From CAWBBA01 sp963729795 (GTDB lineage Bacteria > Desulfobacterota > Desulfomonilia > Desulfomonilales > Desulfomonilaceae), in the NCBI GenBank assembly GCA_963729795.1, contig CAVSPC010000016.1:558001-622000 (forward strand): DNA of 64,000 bases, given 5' to 3'. Numbering within the stretch: position 1 is the first letter of the stretch; each line of letters starts with the position of its first letter. Shown here piece after piece: positions 1 through 8,849 of the stretch. The position numbers and the translations under genes are program-made. The notes beneath the pieces were generated by a model. That model was not told where the DNA came from. It did no database searches and saw nothing but the letters and a program-made list of their open reading frames with translations.

Positions 1-605
1 CTGTACACGGCACCTCCGGCGCACGGCCCCATGATGCATGAAATCTGGGGAATCACGCCACTGGCCATGACGTTGCGATTGAAGATCTCCCCGTAGGCGG
101 CCAGCGCGTCCACACCTTCCTGAATTCGGGCTCCGCCCGAATCATTGAGCCCTATAAACGGTGCGCCTACCCGAACCGCATGATCCATGACTTTGCTGAT
201 TTTCTCGGAATGCGCTTCACCGAGCGAGCCACCAATTACAGTGAAGTCCTGGCTAAAAATGAAAACTTCGCGGCCGTCAATTGTTCCATGACCCGTTACG
301 ACGCCGTCGGTCAAGTACTGTCGATCTCCGCCGAGGTGGCCGCCTCTGCCGGCTTTAAGTACGTCAAATTCCTCAAAAGAGCCTTCATCCAGTAGGAGAT
401 CCAACCGTTCCCTGGCAGTTAATTTGCCTCTGGCATGTTGCTCGGCAATCCTCTGAGCCCCGCCTCCCTGCGCGGCCTCGGCTCTCATATCCTCCAGCAC
501 GGCAAGGTTGTCTTCAATCGGCCAAGTCAGGCAGTTGGCTCGATCTCCCTTTGCCGATTTCTTGACCAAGGAAGAATTTGCTTCGCCATTTGTTTCTTTT
601 TTCAT
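1..605 (-). CDS. Acyl-CoA carboxyltransferase subunit (PccB/MmdA type), 3' end cut by window
   Basis: The reading frame starts at ATG 605-603, with GGAGA just upstream, and runs off the left edge, so about 201 N-terminal residues are visible. They show the carboxyltransferase features RGKLTARERLDLLLD, SQDFTVIGGSLGE, GLNDSGGARIQEG and IMGPCAGGAVYS, which form the acyl-CoA and biotin-carboxyl sites of the propionyl-/methylmalonyl-CoA family. Known members carboxylate propionyl-CoA or act as the alpha subunit of Na+-pumping methylmalonyl-CoA decarboxylase; the visible part cannot separate these. It lies 87 bp downstream of an FmdB-type zinc ribbon on the same strand, so the two are probably cotranscribed. 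Family assignment is firm; substrate is not. Confidence 0.9.
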   Translation of the reverse strand, partial: MKKETNGEANSSLVKKSAKGDRANCLTWPIEDNLAVLEDMRAEAAQGGGAQRIAEQHARGKLTARERLDLLLDEGSFEEFDVLKAGRGGHLGGDRQYLTDGVVTGHGTIDGREVFIFSQDFTVIGGSLGEAHSEKISKVMDHAVRVGAPFIGLNDSGGARIQEGVDALAAYGEIFNRNVMASGVIPQISCIMGPCAGGAVY

Positions 606-692
606 AGGGTTCTCCGTGTTGATACCGGAATGCCACTGACCTCTGATACAAAACTGCAATCGGACCGGAGCAACTCTCCGGAAATTCTCCTA

Positions 693-917
693 TCAAGAGG
701 ATGGAGCTTCCGAGCAGGAACCCTCATCTCCGCAAGTTTCACACGACACACACAAGAGCCGTTTCAAGGACTCACGATCCTGATTGAAGGCCGGCCCCAG
801 TTCTTCGGGCCCCTCAGCATGACATACAGGGCACTCGCGGGGCGCATCTTCTTCGGCGAAGAATATTTTCGCAAATTCTTTGCCGCACTCTCGGCATTTA
901 TAATTCAAAATAGGCAT
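693..917 (-). CDS. FmdB-family small zinc-ribbon protein
   Basis: 74 residues starting with MPILNYKCRECGKEF; a second Cys pair CPVC follows, giving the two-knuckle CxxC/CxxC zinc ribbon of the FmdB family (often described as putative regulatory proteins). The start at 917 is chosen because GGAGG sits 7 nt upstream; the frame is open further upstream but that part does not look like the family. The tail is acidic and adds three more Cys (CVSCETC). The gene precedes the carboxyltransferase gene on the same strand. Its molecular role is unknown. Confidence 0.8.
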   Translation of the reverse strand: MPILNYKCRECGKEFAKIFFAEEDAPRECPVCHAEGPEELGPAFNQDRESLKRLLCVSCETCGDEGSCSEAPSS

Positions 918-1235
918 GGAAAACCTCCATTCGGGGCTATTCAGTCTCACCTTGCTCATAGCCTGCTACTTAAGTAGAGATGCACATTTTAGCATTAGAA
1001 TTCAAGAAAATAAGGAAAGATGACGGAGGGTGACTATGTGGTGAACTGCATTCAAAGCTGCGGTTGGCACCCGGACACGGCATGCTGGGCCCACTCCAAA
1101 ATTGAACAAAAGAAGCGAATCCCAATTCAGACAGTTACAGTGGGAAATTGGGGGCCTTTGCTATGCCTCACGGGAAATGCCTCCTGAAAAATGGTATAAA
1201 GTCTTCATTCGATCATTCGCACGCGAGATCACGGC
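918..1235. other. Intergenic, no gene seen
   Basis: Divergent spacer between the FmdB-type gene (minus) and a membrane glycosyltransferase (plus). It should hold promoters for both directions. I see no convincing operator, repeat or small ORF with a ribosome-binding site. Confidence 0.5.
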
Positions 1236-2906
1236 ATGAAGATTCGGGTTTCCCCGCCAACACAGTATGAGCAGGATAATTATAGGAAAACAGCCCAAGT
1301 TCTTTTCGGCTTGATACTGGTAGCGTTCTGTCTATACGCTTCGCTGTTCATCTATCGCATGAGCTTTGTGGTCCATGGGGAGAGGTTTTTCAGTCTTTTA
1401 GACGATGCCATGATTTCCATGAGGTATGCCAGGAATCTTGCCAACGGACACGGCCTGGTTTGGAATCCCGGCGGGGCGAGAGTGGAGGGTTATACCAACC
1501 TGTTGTGGGTACTCTGGATGGCTCTATTCCATCTTCTGCCGTTATCTGCATCTAAGATTGGTTTGGCGATCCAGCTCAGCGCCGTCGTATTTCTTCTGAT
1601 CAACTTATTTTGGGTAAAGAGGATCGTTTACTTCATTTCGGGAGGCGATGGGTTAGCCGTCTTAACCGCAGTCTTCCTGACCGCTTTCTATTATCCGCTT
1701 GTATACTGGAGTTTAGGGGGGATGGAAGTAAGCGTGTTGGTCTGCCTTGTTGATGCGTCAATATGGTTGGCATTACGATCTGTCGGCCAAAGTCGGCCTT
1801 CTTTGGCCTTGTATCTCCTCCTCGGGGTTGCTACGCTGGTTCGACCGGATATGATCGTAACGGGTGTCGGAATTTTAATTTATCTTCTCGTCGTGGATTC
1901 GAGAAACAGGGCAGGCAATGCTAGGCTTGGGCTAACGATTTTTTCTGCTTTTATTCTCCTGCAAACCGTTTTTAGATTCACGTATTACGGCGAATTTTTG
2001 CCAAACACGTATTACCTCAAGATGACCGGCTATCCGTTCTTGCTCCGGATCTCAAGGGGTTTAATCGAGATGTCTAAACCTCTGTGCACGATGCTCCCCT
2101 TAGCGTTATTGGCGCCATTCGTCTATCGCCTGCTGCGTAAAGATACTCGCGTGCTGCTCCTATTCTGGGTCTTTGCCACTCAAGTGTTGTACAGCATCTA
2201 TGTGGGTGGAGACGCGTGGGAGTTCTGGGGGCGCTCGAACAGGTATGTTACCATAGCCATGCCGGCTTTCTTCATTTTGCTGGGATGCACCTTGGCCGAT
2301 ATGCGGCGGCTGTTCCTGGATTCCGAGACCGCCAAACCTGTCTCGTTGAGCAAGAAAGTTGTTACTTTAAGCGCGATAGCCCTCGTTTTCGTCGCTCAGA
2401 TCAGTTTTAATGCCATCCCCCGTATGAAAGAATTCAGAGAGTGGCTGTTGCTTGACAGGCCCTATACGGATGCTGGAAAGAACTCGGTGGAGACAGCTAT
2501 GCTTCTGAGCCGAATTACCACACCAGATGCCACCATAGCAGTTGTTTCAGCGGGCGCAGTGCCATATTTCACCAATCGAACTGCGATAGACATGTTGGGG
2601 AAAAACGACAAGAAGATCGCCCGGGAAAAAATGCGACGACTCTCTGACGATTCTAAACTGCTATATGAGTATCGAGCCTTTTATCCGGGTCATTTGAAGT
2701 GGGACTACTCCTATTCAATAGGCGAGCTGCAACCCGATGTCGTGGTACGAATCTGGGGCCCCCACAAGGAAGCGACCCCTTACTTGGAGAAACAATACGC
2801 GAGCGCCCTCACTCCGATGGGCGACATATATCTGAAACGGAATTCCCGCAATATCCTTTGGGGAAAGTGTGAAAAATTGGATCGCCATGGCATTTCCGGT
2901 TCATGA
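1236..2906 (+). CDS. GT-C-type polytopic membrane glycosyltransferase
   Basis: 556 residues with an N-terminal membrane anchor (about 22-45) and roughly ten hydrophobic segments. The first extracytoplasmic loop has the LDDAMISMRYARN motif (residues 55-67) followed by VEGYTNLLW, the pattern seen in AftB-like and related GT-C enzymes that use polyprenyl-phosphate sugars on the outer face of the membrane. The C-terminal third is soluble. It is the first of three envelope glycosyltransferase genes in a row. The ATG has only a weak ribosome-binding site. Acceptor and sugar cannot be inferred. Confidence 0.75.
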   Translation: MKIRVSPPTQYEQDNYRKTAQVLFGLILVAFCLYASLFIYRMSFVVHGERFFSLLDDAMISMRYARNLANGHGLVWNPGGARVEGYTNLLWVLWMALFHLLPLSASKIGLAIQLSAVVFLLINLFWVKRIVYFISGGDGLAVLTAVFLTAFYYPLVYWSLGGMEVSVLVCLVDASIWLALRSVGQSRPSLALYLLLGVATLVRPDMIVTGVGILIYLLVVDSRNRAGNARLGLTIFSAFILLQTVFRFTYYGEFLPNTYYLKMTGYPFLLRISRGLIEMSKPLCTMLPLALLAPFVYRLLRKDTRVLLLFWVFATQVLYSIYVGGDAWEFWGRSNRYVTIAMPAFFILLGCTLADMRRLFLDSETAKPVSLSKKVVTLSAIALVFVAQISFNAIPRMKEFREWLLLDRPYTDAGKNSVETAMLLSRITTPDATIAVVSAGAVPYFTNRTAIDMLGKNDKKIAREKMRRLSDDSKLLYEYRAFYPGHLKWDYSYSIGELQPDVVVRIWGPHKEATPYLEKQYASALTPMGDIYLKRNSRNILWGKCEKLDRHGISGS

Positions 2907-3000
2907 AGGCGTCTGAAAAAACGTCAAGCTCGGGCAAGAAGTGCCTGACCGGGTTTGTGAGACAGGCGGTAAAAATGCAGAGTGGAGAGGCCGCTGCATA

Positions 3001-3960
3001 ATGCCTCAGAATACAGCTACGATGAAGACATCTTCAAACTGTCCGGAAAAAACATGCCCCCTCTTTACGGTATTCACGCCGACGTATAACCGGGCACACA
3101 CGTTGGGAAGAGTCTATACTTCTTTGAAAGATCAGACGTTGCAGGATTTTGAATGGCTCATAGTGGATGACGGATCATCGGACAACACCCGTAGCCTTAT
3201 CGAAAGCTGGATGAGTGAATCTTCTTCATTTCCCATACGTTATTTCTATCAGACTAATAGAGGAAAACACGTAGCGATAAACAATGCGGTCCGAGAGGCT
3301 CATGGTTTTTTCTTCATCATATTGGACTCGGACGACACATGCGTACCGGAGGCGCTGGAGCGTTTCGCATATCATTGGCAAGCCATTGATGAAAGCAGTC
3401 GAGACTTTTTCTTAGGAGTAACTTCTTTATGCCGGTACTCGGACGGACGGCTTGTTGGGGTTCCGTTTCCCCGTGACGCTGTGGCCTCTAACCATTTGGA
3501 GATGATTTACAAGTTCAGGATAAAGAACGAGATGTGGCTCTGTATCAGAACGGCTGTAATGAAAGAATTCCCGTTTCCGGAGCCCGATGTCAGATACTTT
3601 CCCGAAGCAACCGTATGGACCAGAATGGCTCGCGTGTACAAGACCCTTTACGTCAATGAAATGTTACGAGTTTACTGGCAGGACCAGCCATCGCTTCTAC
3701 GCGGAGCCTCCCCTCAAGACAATGCCGCTGGAGGGCGCCTGGCACTTCTGGCAATCCTGACGGAGCAAATTGATTGGTTCGGTTGTGACCCGTGGTATTT
3801 TCTCCGGTGCGCGATTCACTATGCTCGATTTTCGTTTCATTCCGGCTTCGGCACACGGTCGCAATTTGGGCTCTTGACCAATGTTCCCGCTAAGATCTTA
3901 TGGCTGGTGGGCCTGCCTATTGCGTCGGCCGTGTACATGCATGATCGGAATAGAGGTTAA
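3001..3960 (+). CDS. Family 2 glycosyltransferase
   Basis: 319 residues, GT-A fold. TVFTPTYNRA starts the nucleotide-sugar domain, DDGSSD lies at residues 56-61 and the metal-binding DSDD at 109-112. Cytoplasmic; it transfers a sugar from a nucleotide donor to a cell-surface glycan precursor. The frame is open to GTG 2941, but ATG 3001 is preceded by GGAGAGG and is preferred. The gene overlaps the next one by about 20 bp if that gene starts at 3941. Donor and acceptor are unknown. Confidence 0.85.
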   Translation: MPQNTATMKTSSNCPEKTCPLFTVFTPTYNRAHTLGRVYTSLKDQTLQDFEWLIVDDGSSDNTRSLIESWMSESSSFPIRYFYQTNRGKHVAINNAVREAHGFFFIILDSDDTCVPEALERFAYHWQAIDESSRDFFLGVTSLCRYSDGRLVGVPFPRDAVASNHLEMIYKFRIKNEMWLCIRTAVMKEFPFPEPDVRYFPEATVWTRMARVYKTLYVNEMLRVYWQDQPSLLRGASPQDNAAGGRLALLAILTEQIDWFGCDPWYFLRCAIHYARFSFHSGFGTRSQFGLLTNVPAKILWLVGLPIASAVYMHDRNRG

Positions 3961-5587
3961 AGCGGAAAAAGATGACGCACAAAAAAACCTAAGTTGTAAA
4001 GGCAGCCGAATTTTGGAATCTACTTTATTCAGTGAAATAGGCTCCGGTTTGAAAGGGCTGTGCACGACGAAACGCGTTGTTGTGCTGGCGATAATCGCGG
4101 TGGTGCCCTTCCTCCTTATCGTGAACAGTTCCTGGAAGGCCACTCCGGACAGTGCGTTGTACCTGGAATTGGGAGAATCACTGGCCGGAGGACGTGGATA
4201 TCTCTTCAACGGAGAGCCACACACATACGTTCCCCCCGGCTTCCCTTCCATCGTGGCTGTCGCGGCGCACTTTTTCGGGAAGAGCTTTCTCACCTATCGC
4301 GCACTCATGGCCTTGATCGGGCTGCTAACAGCAGGCGCAGGCTATTTGTTGATTTTCAGACTGTACGGACCGGATTTGGCACTACTGGTGGGTGGGATTT
4401 TTGCGATAAATCACGTGCTCTTGCACAATTCCACCTTCACCGCCTCAGATGTTCCCTTTGCGTTCTTCGGTATTTGCGCCTTGAATGCGGTTCTCTCCGC
4501 GGCTAGGAATCCTGCCCTGCTGCGCTGGACTATTCTAGCCGCTTTGGTTTCGGGAATACCCCCGCTTATACGGATCAACGGCGTCGGGCTGTTGGCCGCC
4601 GTAGGCTTTTTCCTTTTTTGCGCATGGAAAGATATGCCGGGATTGCGCCGCGCAATTCACACCGGTCTATTTCTTTTTCTGGGTAGCATTCCAATAGCAG
4701 CATGGGAAATATACAAGTCCTATTTTCCCATGTCGGTCAATGAAGGCTCTTACTACGCTGCAATCACCGGAAGATCGCCGGCATATCAGGCCCAGGTCAC
4801 ATTATCATCCATCTGGGAATATGCTCAGGAAACGACCTACGCCCTTTCCGGGGCGGTCATCAAGACCGGCTTCCTGGAATGGATTATTCCTTGCCTGATT
4901 CTTATTGGGATGTGGGTGGCTTTTCGCCGACGCGAGCGTCTTTTCTTGCCAATGACCGTAATTCAATTCGGCGCTCTGTTTCTGATGCCGGCTGGCAGCC
5001 GATACCTGATTTTACTTATTCCCGGGCTGTATCTATTTCTGGCCTTGGGCCTATTGAGAACTTCTCAATGGGTGAACGAAAGATTTCGGGTTTCATCTGG
5101 CGGACTGGCACGGCCTGCAAGTGTCCTGGTCAGCGTCTTCTTACTGTTGGCGGTTCTCAACCTGGGACACAACCTGATAACGGTGTTCCATGCGCGCACT
5201 GCGATTCAACCAGGGGGCGCTGAATCAGTTCGAGATCTCCCATATTTCAAGGCTGCCTTTTGGCTTCGTAAGCACGCCTCGAACGATGTAGTGATGTCCA
5301 TGCATCCCAGGGTGCTTCACTATCTGTCGGGAAGACCGACGATCGAGTTGATACACTCCGGGGTGCCTCTCGCACAGACTTGGGTTAGGAATCAGTTAAA
5401 GCTGCAACATTTGATCACGTCTCGAAAGCCTGCGTACCTATTTTCGGATGCACACGACCGGGACCTTTTCAAGGATACTGTGACGGCCTTGCAGAGCCTC
5501 GGAATGGATCTGGAAGCCATCCCCGAGGCTGACGCGTCCCCGAGATTCCGATTGTGGAAAATAGTACCTCGGCTCAAACACTCGTGA
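3941..5587 (+). CDS. GT-C/PMT-type membrane glycosyltransferase
   Basis: About 548 residues, many hydrophobic helices. After the first helix it has ATPDSALYLELGESLAGGRGY and then YVPPGFP, the loop pattern of dolichyl-phosphate-mannose/ArnT-like transferases (catalytic Asp near residue 70). It should act on the periplasmic side with a polyprenyl-linked sugar. The start is uncertain: ATG 3941 lies inside the end of the upstream gene and lacks a good ribosome-binding site; TTG codons at about 4011 and 4051 are possible. It closes the glycosyltransferase trio. Confidence 0.7.
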   Translation: MIGIEVKAEKDDAQKNLSCKGSRILESTLFSEIGSGLKGLCTTKRVVVLAIIAVVPFLLIVNSSWKATPDSALYLELGESLAGGRGYLFNGEPHTYVPPGFPSIVAVAAHFFGKSFLTYRALMALIGLLTAGAGYLLIFRLYGPDLALLVGGIFAINHVLLHNSTFTASDVPFAFFGICALNAVLSAARNPALLRWTILAALVSGIPPLIRINGVGLLAAVGFFLFCAWKDMPGLRRAIHTGLFLFLGSIPIAAWEIYKSYFPMSVNEGSYYAAITGRSPAYQAQVTLSSIWEYAQETTYALSGAVIKTGFLEWIIPCLILIGMWVAFRRRERLFLPMTVIQFGALFLMPAGSRYLILLIPGLYLFLALGLLRTSQWVNERFRVSSGGLARPASVLVSVFLLLAVLNLGHNLITVFHARTAIQPGGAESVRDLPYFKAAFWLRKHASNDVVMSMHPRVLHYLSGRPTIELIHSGVPLAQTWVRNQLKLQHLITSRKPAYLFSDAHDRDLFKDTVTALQSLGMDLEAIPEADASPRFRLWKIVPRLKHS

Positions 5588-5714
5588 AGGTGGCCGACAG
5601 CATCAAACCGCGCCGATTGCCTCTCGATTCAAAGTGCATACTTTAGGGTAGTTGAGTAAATGACATCCGACCGGGAATGCGACGCCCATAAACACGGAAG
5701 GCGGGTGATGGTTG

Positions 5715-6128
5715 ATGGCGACCGAAACTAAGTTCAGGACTTACCAGACCAGAATTGAAGGGGCTCAAAAGGTGGTGCAGGAAGAATTTGCCAACGATGT
5801 GATCAAGGAATTCAGTCCGATTGTCGCGCGATTCGGATTCATCAAATCCGGATGGAACTACGACAAGGATCTCGACGTGGTTCGGGTGTACTTCGAGGAT
5901 ACACAGAGCCATCACGCGGTTCAGATTGACTGCGACACTCAACGTGACACCTTTACTCCCAATTACTGCCGCCAGGACGAGGAATGGGAAATCTGCACCG
6001 AAGGCAAGCCCAAAAGTTTCATCGGACTCCAAAAGACGATTGCTCGGTGGCTCCAAGAATCCTGCGAAGAATGTTGCATCGAGTGCCCTACTCGAGAGGA
6101 GATTTGGGAGGCAGAGGAATACGCCTGA
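5715..6128 (+). CDS. Hypothetical soluble protein, 137 aa
   Basis: I do not recognise the family. The protein is soluble, acidic at the end and contains a Cys cluster near the C terminus (CEECCIEC). There is no signal peptide or membrane segment. ATG 5715 follows GGAAGG by about 12 nt; a TTG directly before it is in frame. It stands alone, convergent with the MFS exporter. Codon use looks like its neighbours, so it is probably a real gene, but no function is proposed. Confidence 0.6.
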   Translation: MATETKFRTYQTRIEGAQKVVQEEFANDVIKEFSPIVARFGFIKSGWNYDKDLDVVRVYFEDTQSHHAVQIDCDTQRDTFTPNYCRQDEEWEICTEGKPKSFIGLQKTIARWLQESCEECCIECPTREEIWEAEEYA

Positions 6129-6148
6129 AACGGCACGAACTGCTTCAA

Positions 6149-7363
6149 TCAAGTATTGCTGGCCTTCGCGCGCTCTAGCTCGAGCTTTGACCGTTCGTCC
6201 CCGGGGCACTTGATCGGCAGGCTGAACAAAAGCCCTGCCACGGGCAGGACCACTATGGATTTCAATGCATTGAGCACTCCAAAATGGTCCGCGATCATTC
6301 CTAGAATTGTCACACCAAGTCCGCCAGTGCCAATCGCAAAGCCTACCATGAGCCCGGACGCAATCCCCAAATTGTTCGGCAGAAGCTGTTGTGCCATTAC
6401 AATAGTGACGGTGAAGGTGGAAATCAGCACCATGCCGAACACGCCAAGAGTTACGAACAGCATGAAATCATGTGCCACGAAGATCAGAGGAAACAAAAGG
6501 CTGGTGAGGATCATAGAAAAAATCAGGTACGTCTTGTGACCAATTCTGTCGGCTATAATAGAGCCCACAATTGTGCCCACGACGCCCCCCATGAGGAGGG
6601 CTGACACAAGCGTGCCCGCGTACAGAGGCTCGCCTTTCAAAATGTCAATATAATAAAAGGGAATATAGGTCATGAGCCCGATCTGGGTCCAGGATCTCAT
6701 GACTACGGTCGCGATAATGAGAAAAAGAGAAGCGTACGCGCCTTTTCGCGCCTCCTCCAGGGTCTTCGCTCGCATGGCCACAACCGGCTTTTTCCTGGCA
6801 AGGGAATTCCACTTGTAAAGCAACATCGCAACAAATATGAGAGAAAAGATCACCATCAACGGGAAAAAGCTGAATCCTAGATACGTGATAATAGAAAGCG
6901 AAATTATAGGTCCTAGAGCGAAGCCCAAGTTGCCGCCGACGGAAAAGACCGACATCCCCGTAGCCATTCTATCTCCGGTAAAAAAATGGGCGGTTTTGTA
7001 ACCCTCAGGATGGTAAGCGGCCACTCCCAGGCCACTGACTACTACTAGAAATAGCACCAAAAGGTAGCTGTGGGGCACGGAGAGAAGGGACATGCCGGCG
7101 CCTGCCAAGAAACTGCCGAGCGGGAGCAGGAACATCTTTTCTTTCTTGTCCGACCAATAGCCGAACACGGGCTGGATGATCGAGGAGGTGAAATTAGCGG
7201 CCATCATAATCACGCCGGTCATCGTGTAAGAAATCGCGAGCTTCACCTTAAGGAAAGGAAGGACAGCCGGCAGCGCCCCTTGATAAATATCGGTAACGAG
7301 ATGGCCTGCTGCTAAAATCAGCAAGACCTGGAGGTTAAAACTTCTTTGGTGAGAAGAGTTCAT
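6149..7363 (-). CDS. MFS exporter of the fosmidomycin-resistance (Fsr) type
   Basis: 404 residues and 12 predicted membrane helices, close to the length of E. coli Fsr. Diagnostic stretches are AAGHLVTDIYQGALPAVLPF in helix 1, QPVFGYWSDKKEK in the 2-3 loop (the MFS GxLaDrxGrk position) and AAYHPEG in helix 5. The family exports drugs such as fosmidomycin by proton antiport in the inner membrane. ATG 7363 is chosen because GAGGGG lies about 7 nt before it and the N terminus then matches family members; the frame is open 39 codons further upstream. Natural substrate unknown. Confidence 0.82.
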   Translation of the reverse strand: MNSSHQRSFNLQVLLILAAGHLVTDIYQGALPAVLPFLKVKLAISYTMTGVIMMAANFTSSIIQPVFGYWSDKKEKMFLLPLGSFLAGAGMSLLSVPHSYLLVLFLVVVSGLGVAAYHPEGYKTAHFFTGDRMATGMSVFSVGGNLGFALGPIISLSIITYLGFSFFPLMVIFSLIFVAMLLYKWNSLARKKPVVAMRAKTLEEARKGAYASLFLIIATVVMRSWTQIGLMTYIPFYYIDILKGEPLYAGTLVSALLMGGVVGTIVGSIIADRIGHKTYLIFSMILTSLLFPLIFVAHDFMLFVTLGVFGMVLISTFTVTIVMAQQLLPNNLGIASGLMVGFAIGTGGLGVTILGMIADHFGVLNALKSIVVLPVAGLLFSLPIKCPGDERSKLELERAKASNT

Positions 7364-7560
7364 CGATTCCCCTCTTTTGGACTTCTTGATAAGGGTTCCG
7401 TCATCATCAACTGGAAGAGTGAATTTGGAACCGGGACCCACGTTGCTTGCATAAGATAACAAATTTTGATTCTGAGGCAATTCTGGTATGGTGAGGGCAC
7501 AAGGCTACCGATTGAGTGCCATGATCAAATTATGCCGATTCGCTTTCAAAATTGTAAGAA

Positions 7561-7604
7561 AATCCCCTCTAACCCACGCTTTAGTAAAGGTGAGACGGGG
7601 GATT
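7561..7604. repeat. Short palindromic repeat unit
   Basis: AATCCCC (7561-7567) pairs with GGGGATT (7598-7604) and encloses CTTTAGTAAAG, a second inverted repeat. This layout resembles dispersed hairpin repeats that I recall from other deltaproteobacterial genomes. It lies between the divergent MFS and UspA genes. Confidence 0.5.
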
Positions 7605-7655
7605 CTGAATGCGAATCGATATTATACGGGCTAACGCGAAAGGGGGATAAACGTA

Positions 7656-8108
7656 ATGATTCCGAAGAATATCCTTTTATGCACGGACTTCTCGGAGAAC
7701 TCACGCCCTGCGCGTGAGATCGCGGTTGACTATGCTCAGGCATTTGGAGCCAGACTTACCATTTTGCACGTGGTCAACTCTTCGAGACTGGGATTTCCCG
7801 CGTTTGAGATGGCGGTCCCCGTCAATGTCCAGGAAGTACTTAAAGCTTTAGAAGAATCGGTCGAAAAGGGATTTGCTACACTGGTGGAAGAGTGCAAAAA
7901 AACGCTCAGTAATGTGGCCACTTATTCCCGGATCGGTGTACCGGCTAATGAGATAGTCCGTTTCGCGGAAGAAGCATCAGTGGATCTCATAATTATGGGT
8001 ACACACGGGTGGACGGGCTTTAAACATCTGGTCCTGGGTAGCACCGCAGAAAACGTTGTGCGAACTGCGAATTGCCCTGTGCTAACTGTTAAATCGTCAT
8101 CAGAGTAA
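7656..8108 (+). CDS. Universal stress protein, UspA family
   Basis: 150 residues, one Usp domain. The N terminus is IPKNILLCTDFS and the ATP-binding signature G-2X-G-9X-G-S/T is present as GTHGWTGF...LGSTAENV (residues 115-133), so this is the nucleotide-binding branch. Cytoplasmic dimer; role in stress survival is known for the family only generally. A purine-rich site (AAAGGGGGATAAACGTA) precedes ATG 7656. The gene ends about 50 bp before the converging His-rich gene. Confidence 0.9.
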   Translation: MIPKNILLCTDFSENSRPAREIAVDYAQAFGARLTILHVVNSSRLGFPAFEMAVPVNVQEVLKALEESVEKGFATLVEECKKTLSNVATYSRIGVPANEIVRFAEEASVDLIIMGTHGWTGFKHLVLGSTAENVVRTANCPVLTVKSSSE

Positions 8109-8156
8109 ATTCAATGATGGGACCACGCTCGTGAAGTGCAATACGGGCTTCGAAGT

Positions 8157-8420
8157 TCATGCATGAACATGTTCGTGGGTTTCGGCCTCGTGGCGTAAAT
8201 GCACGTGGTCATGGGGACCATGATCACCCGTGTGCTCGTGAGCGTGGGCCAAAGTGCCTTCCTGGTGCTCATGCTCGTGAGAGTGTGTGTGCTCGTGCTC
8301 ATGGCTATGGATATGCTCATGTTCATGAGTGTGGGTTTCGCCGCCGTGCGTGTGCTCGTGGGTATGACGATGTACATGTTCGTGAGCATGCTCGTGGGCG
8401 TGTTCGTGTGCCCCTTCCAT
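8157..8420 (-). CDS. Extremely histidine-rich protein, probable metal binder
   Basis: 87 residues, 34 of them His, mainly as alternating HEH, HTH and HSH triplets from residue 5 to the end, with Glu as the other main residue and no Cys. There is no signal peptide or membrane segment. AGGAGAG lies 9 nt before the ATG. Such tracts bind Ni, Zn, Co or Cu in known His-rich proteins (HypB, SlyD tails); a storage or buffering role here is inference. Because the repeat is GAxCAx-like, other frames of the same DNA are also open, but only this frame has a good ribosome-binding site. Confidence 0.7.
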   Translation of the reverse strand: MEGAHEHAHEHAHEHVHRHTHEHTHGGETHTHEHEHIHSHEHEHTHSHEHEHQEGTLAHAHEHTGDHGPHDHVHLRHEAETHEHVHA

Positions 8421-8849
8421 TTTGTTCTCTCCTTTGCGGGTAATATTCTTCCTTCTCCACCGCGAAGACGGAATTATAACTAAAGATTAGTTCCGGGCAG
8501 GTTTGCGGTCAAGCGCAAAAACATGTTGAATTCCTGCTGAGTCTCTTCTATCATTAGATGGATTACGACAAGCCCCACATTGGAGAGGGCCGAGCCCCCG
8601 GTACCGATCGCGGCCGGGCGAAGTCGAACTTGGGCTCCTCATGAGACCACAACTTAAGGATTAGCCCATCGGGAGGGCTGATCATTGTACCAGGGTCGTT
8701 CTTGGGCCGGAGAAACTTTTCTGACCTCGCTTATTGTGACATCTGGGTAGTGCCCGCGGGAGATGGCATGACCAGTAAATCCGAGCCAGTCGGGCCTGCC
8801 CGGTAGCACTGCAATTTCGGTTGCACTTGTAGGCTCAGGAGGAAACAGC
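8421..8849. other. Intergenic, no gene seen
   Basis: Spacer of about 430 bp between the His-rich gene (minus) and a glycosyltransferase (plus). It contains a small hairpin around 8662-8682 (AGCCC...GGGCT). I find no ORF with coding character. Confidence 0.5.

Noticed and set aside
435..977. Plus-strand ORF over the carboxyltransferase and FmdB genes
   Set aside because: It is the antisense shadow of two genes with clear homology on the minus strand.
8111..8443. Other open frames over the His-rich gene on both strands
   Set aside because: They arise from the low-complexity repeat; only the 8157-8420 frame has a proper ribosome-binding site.
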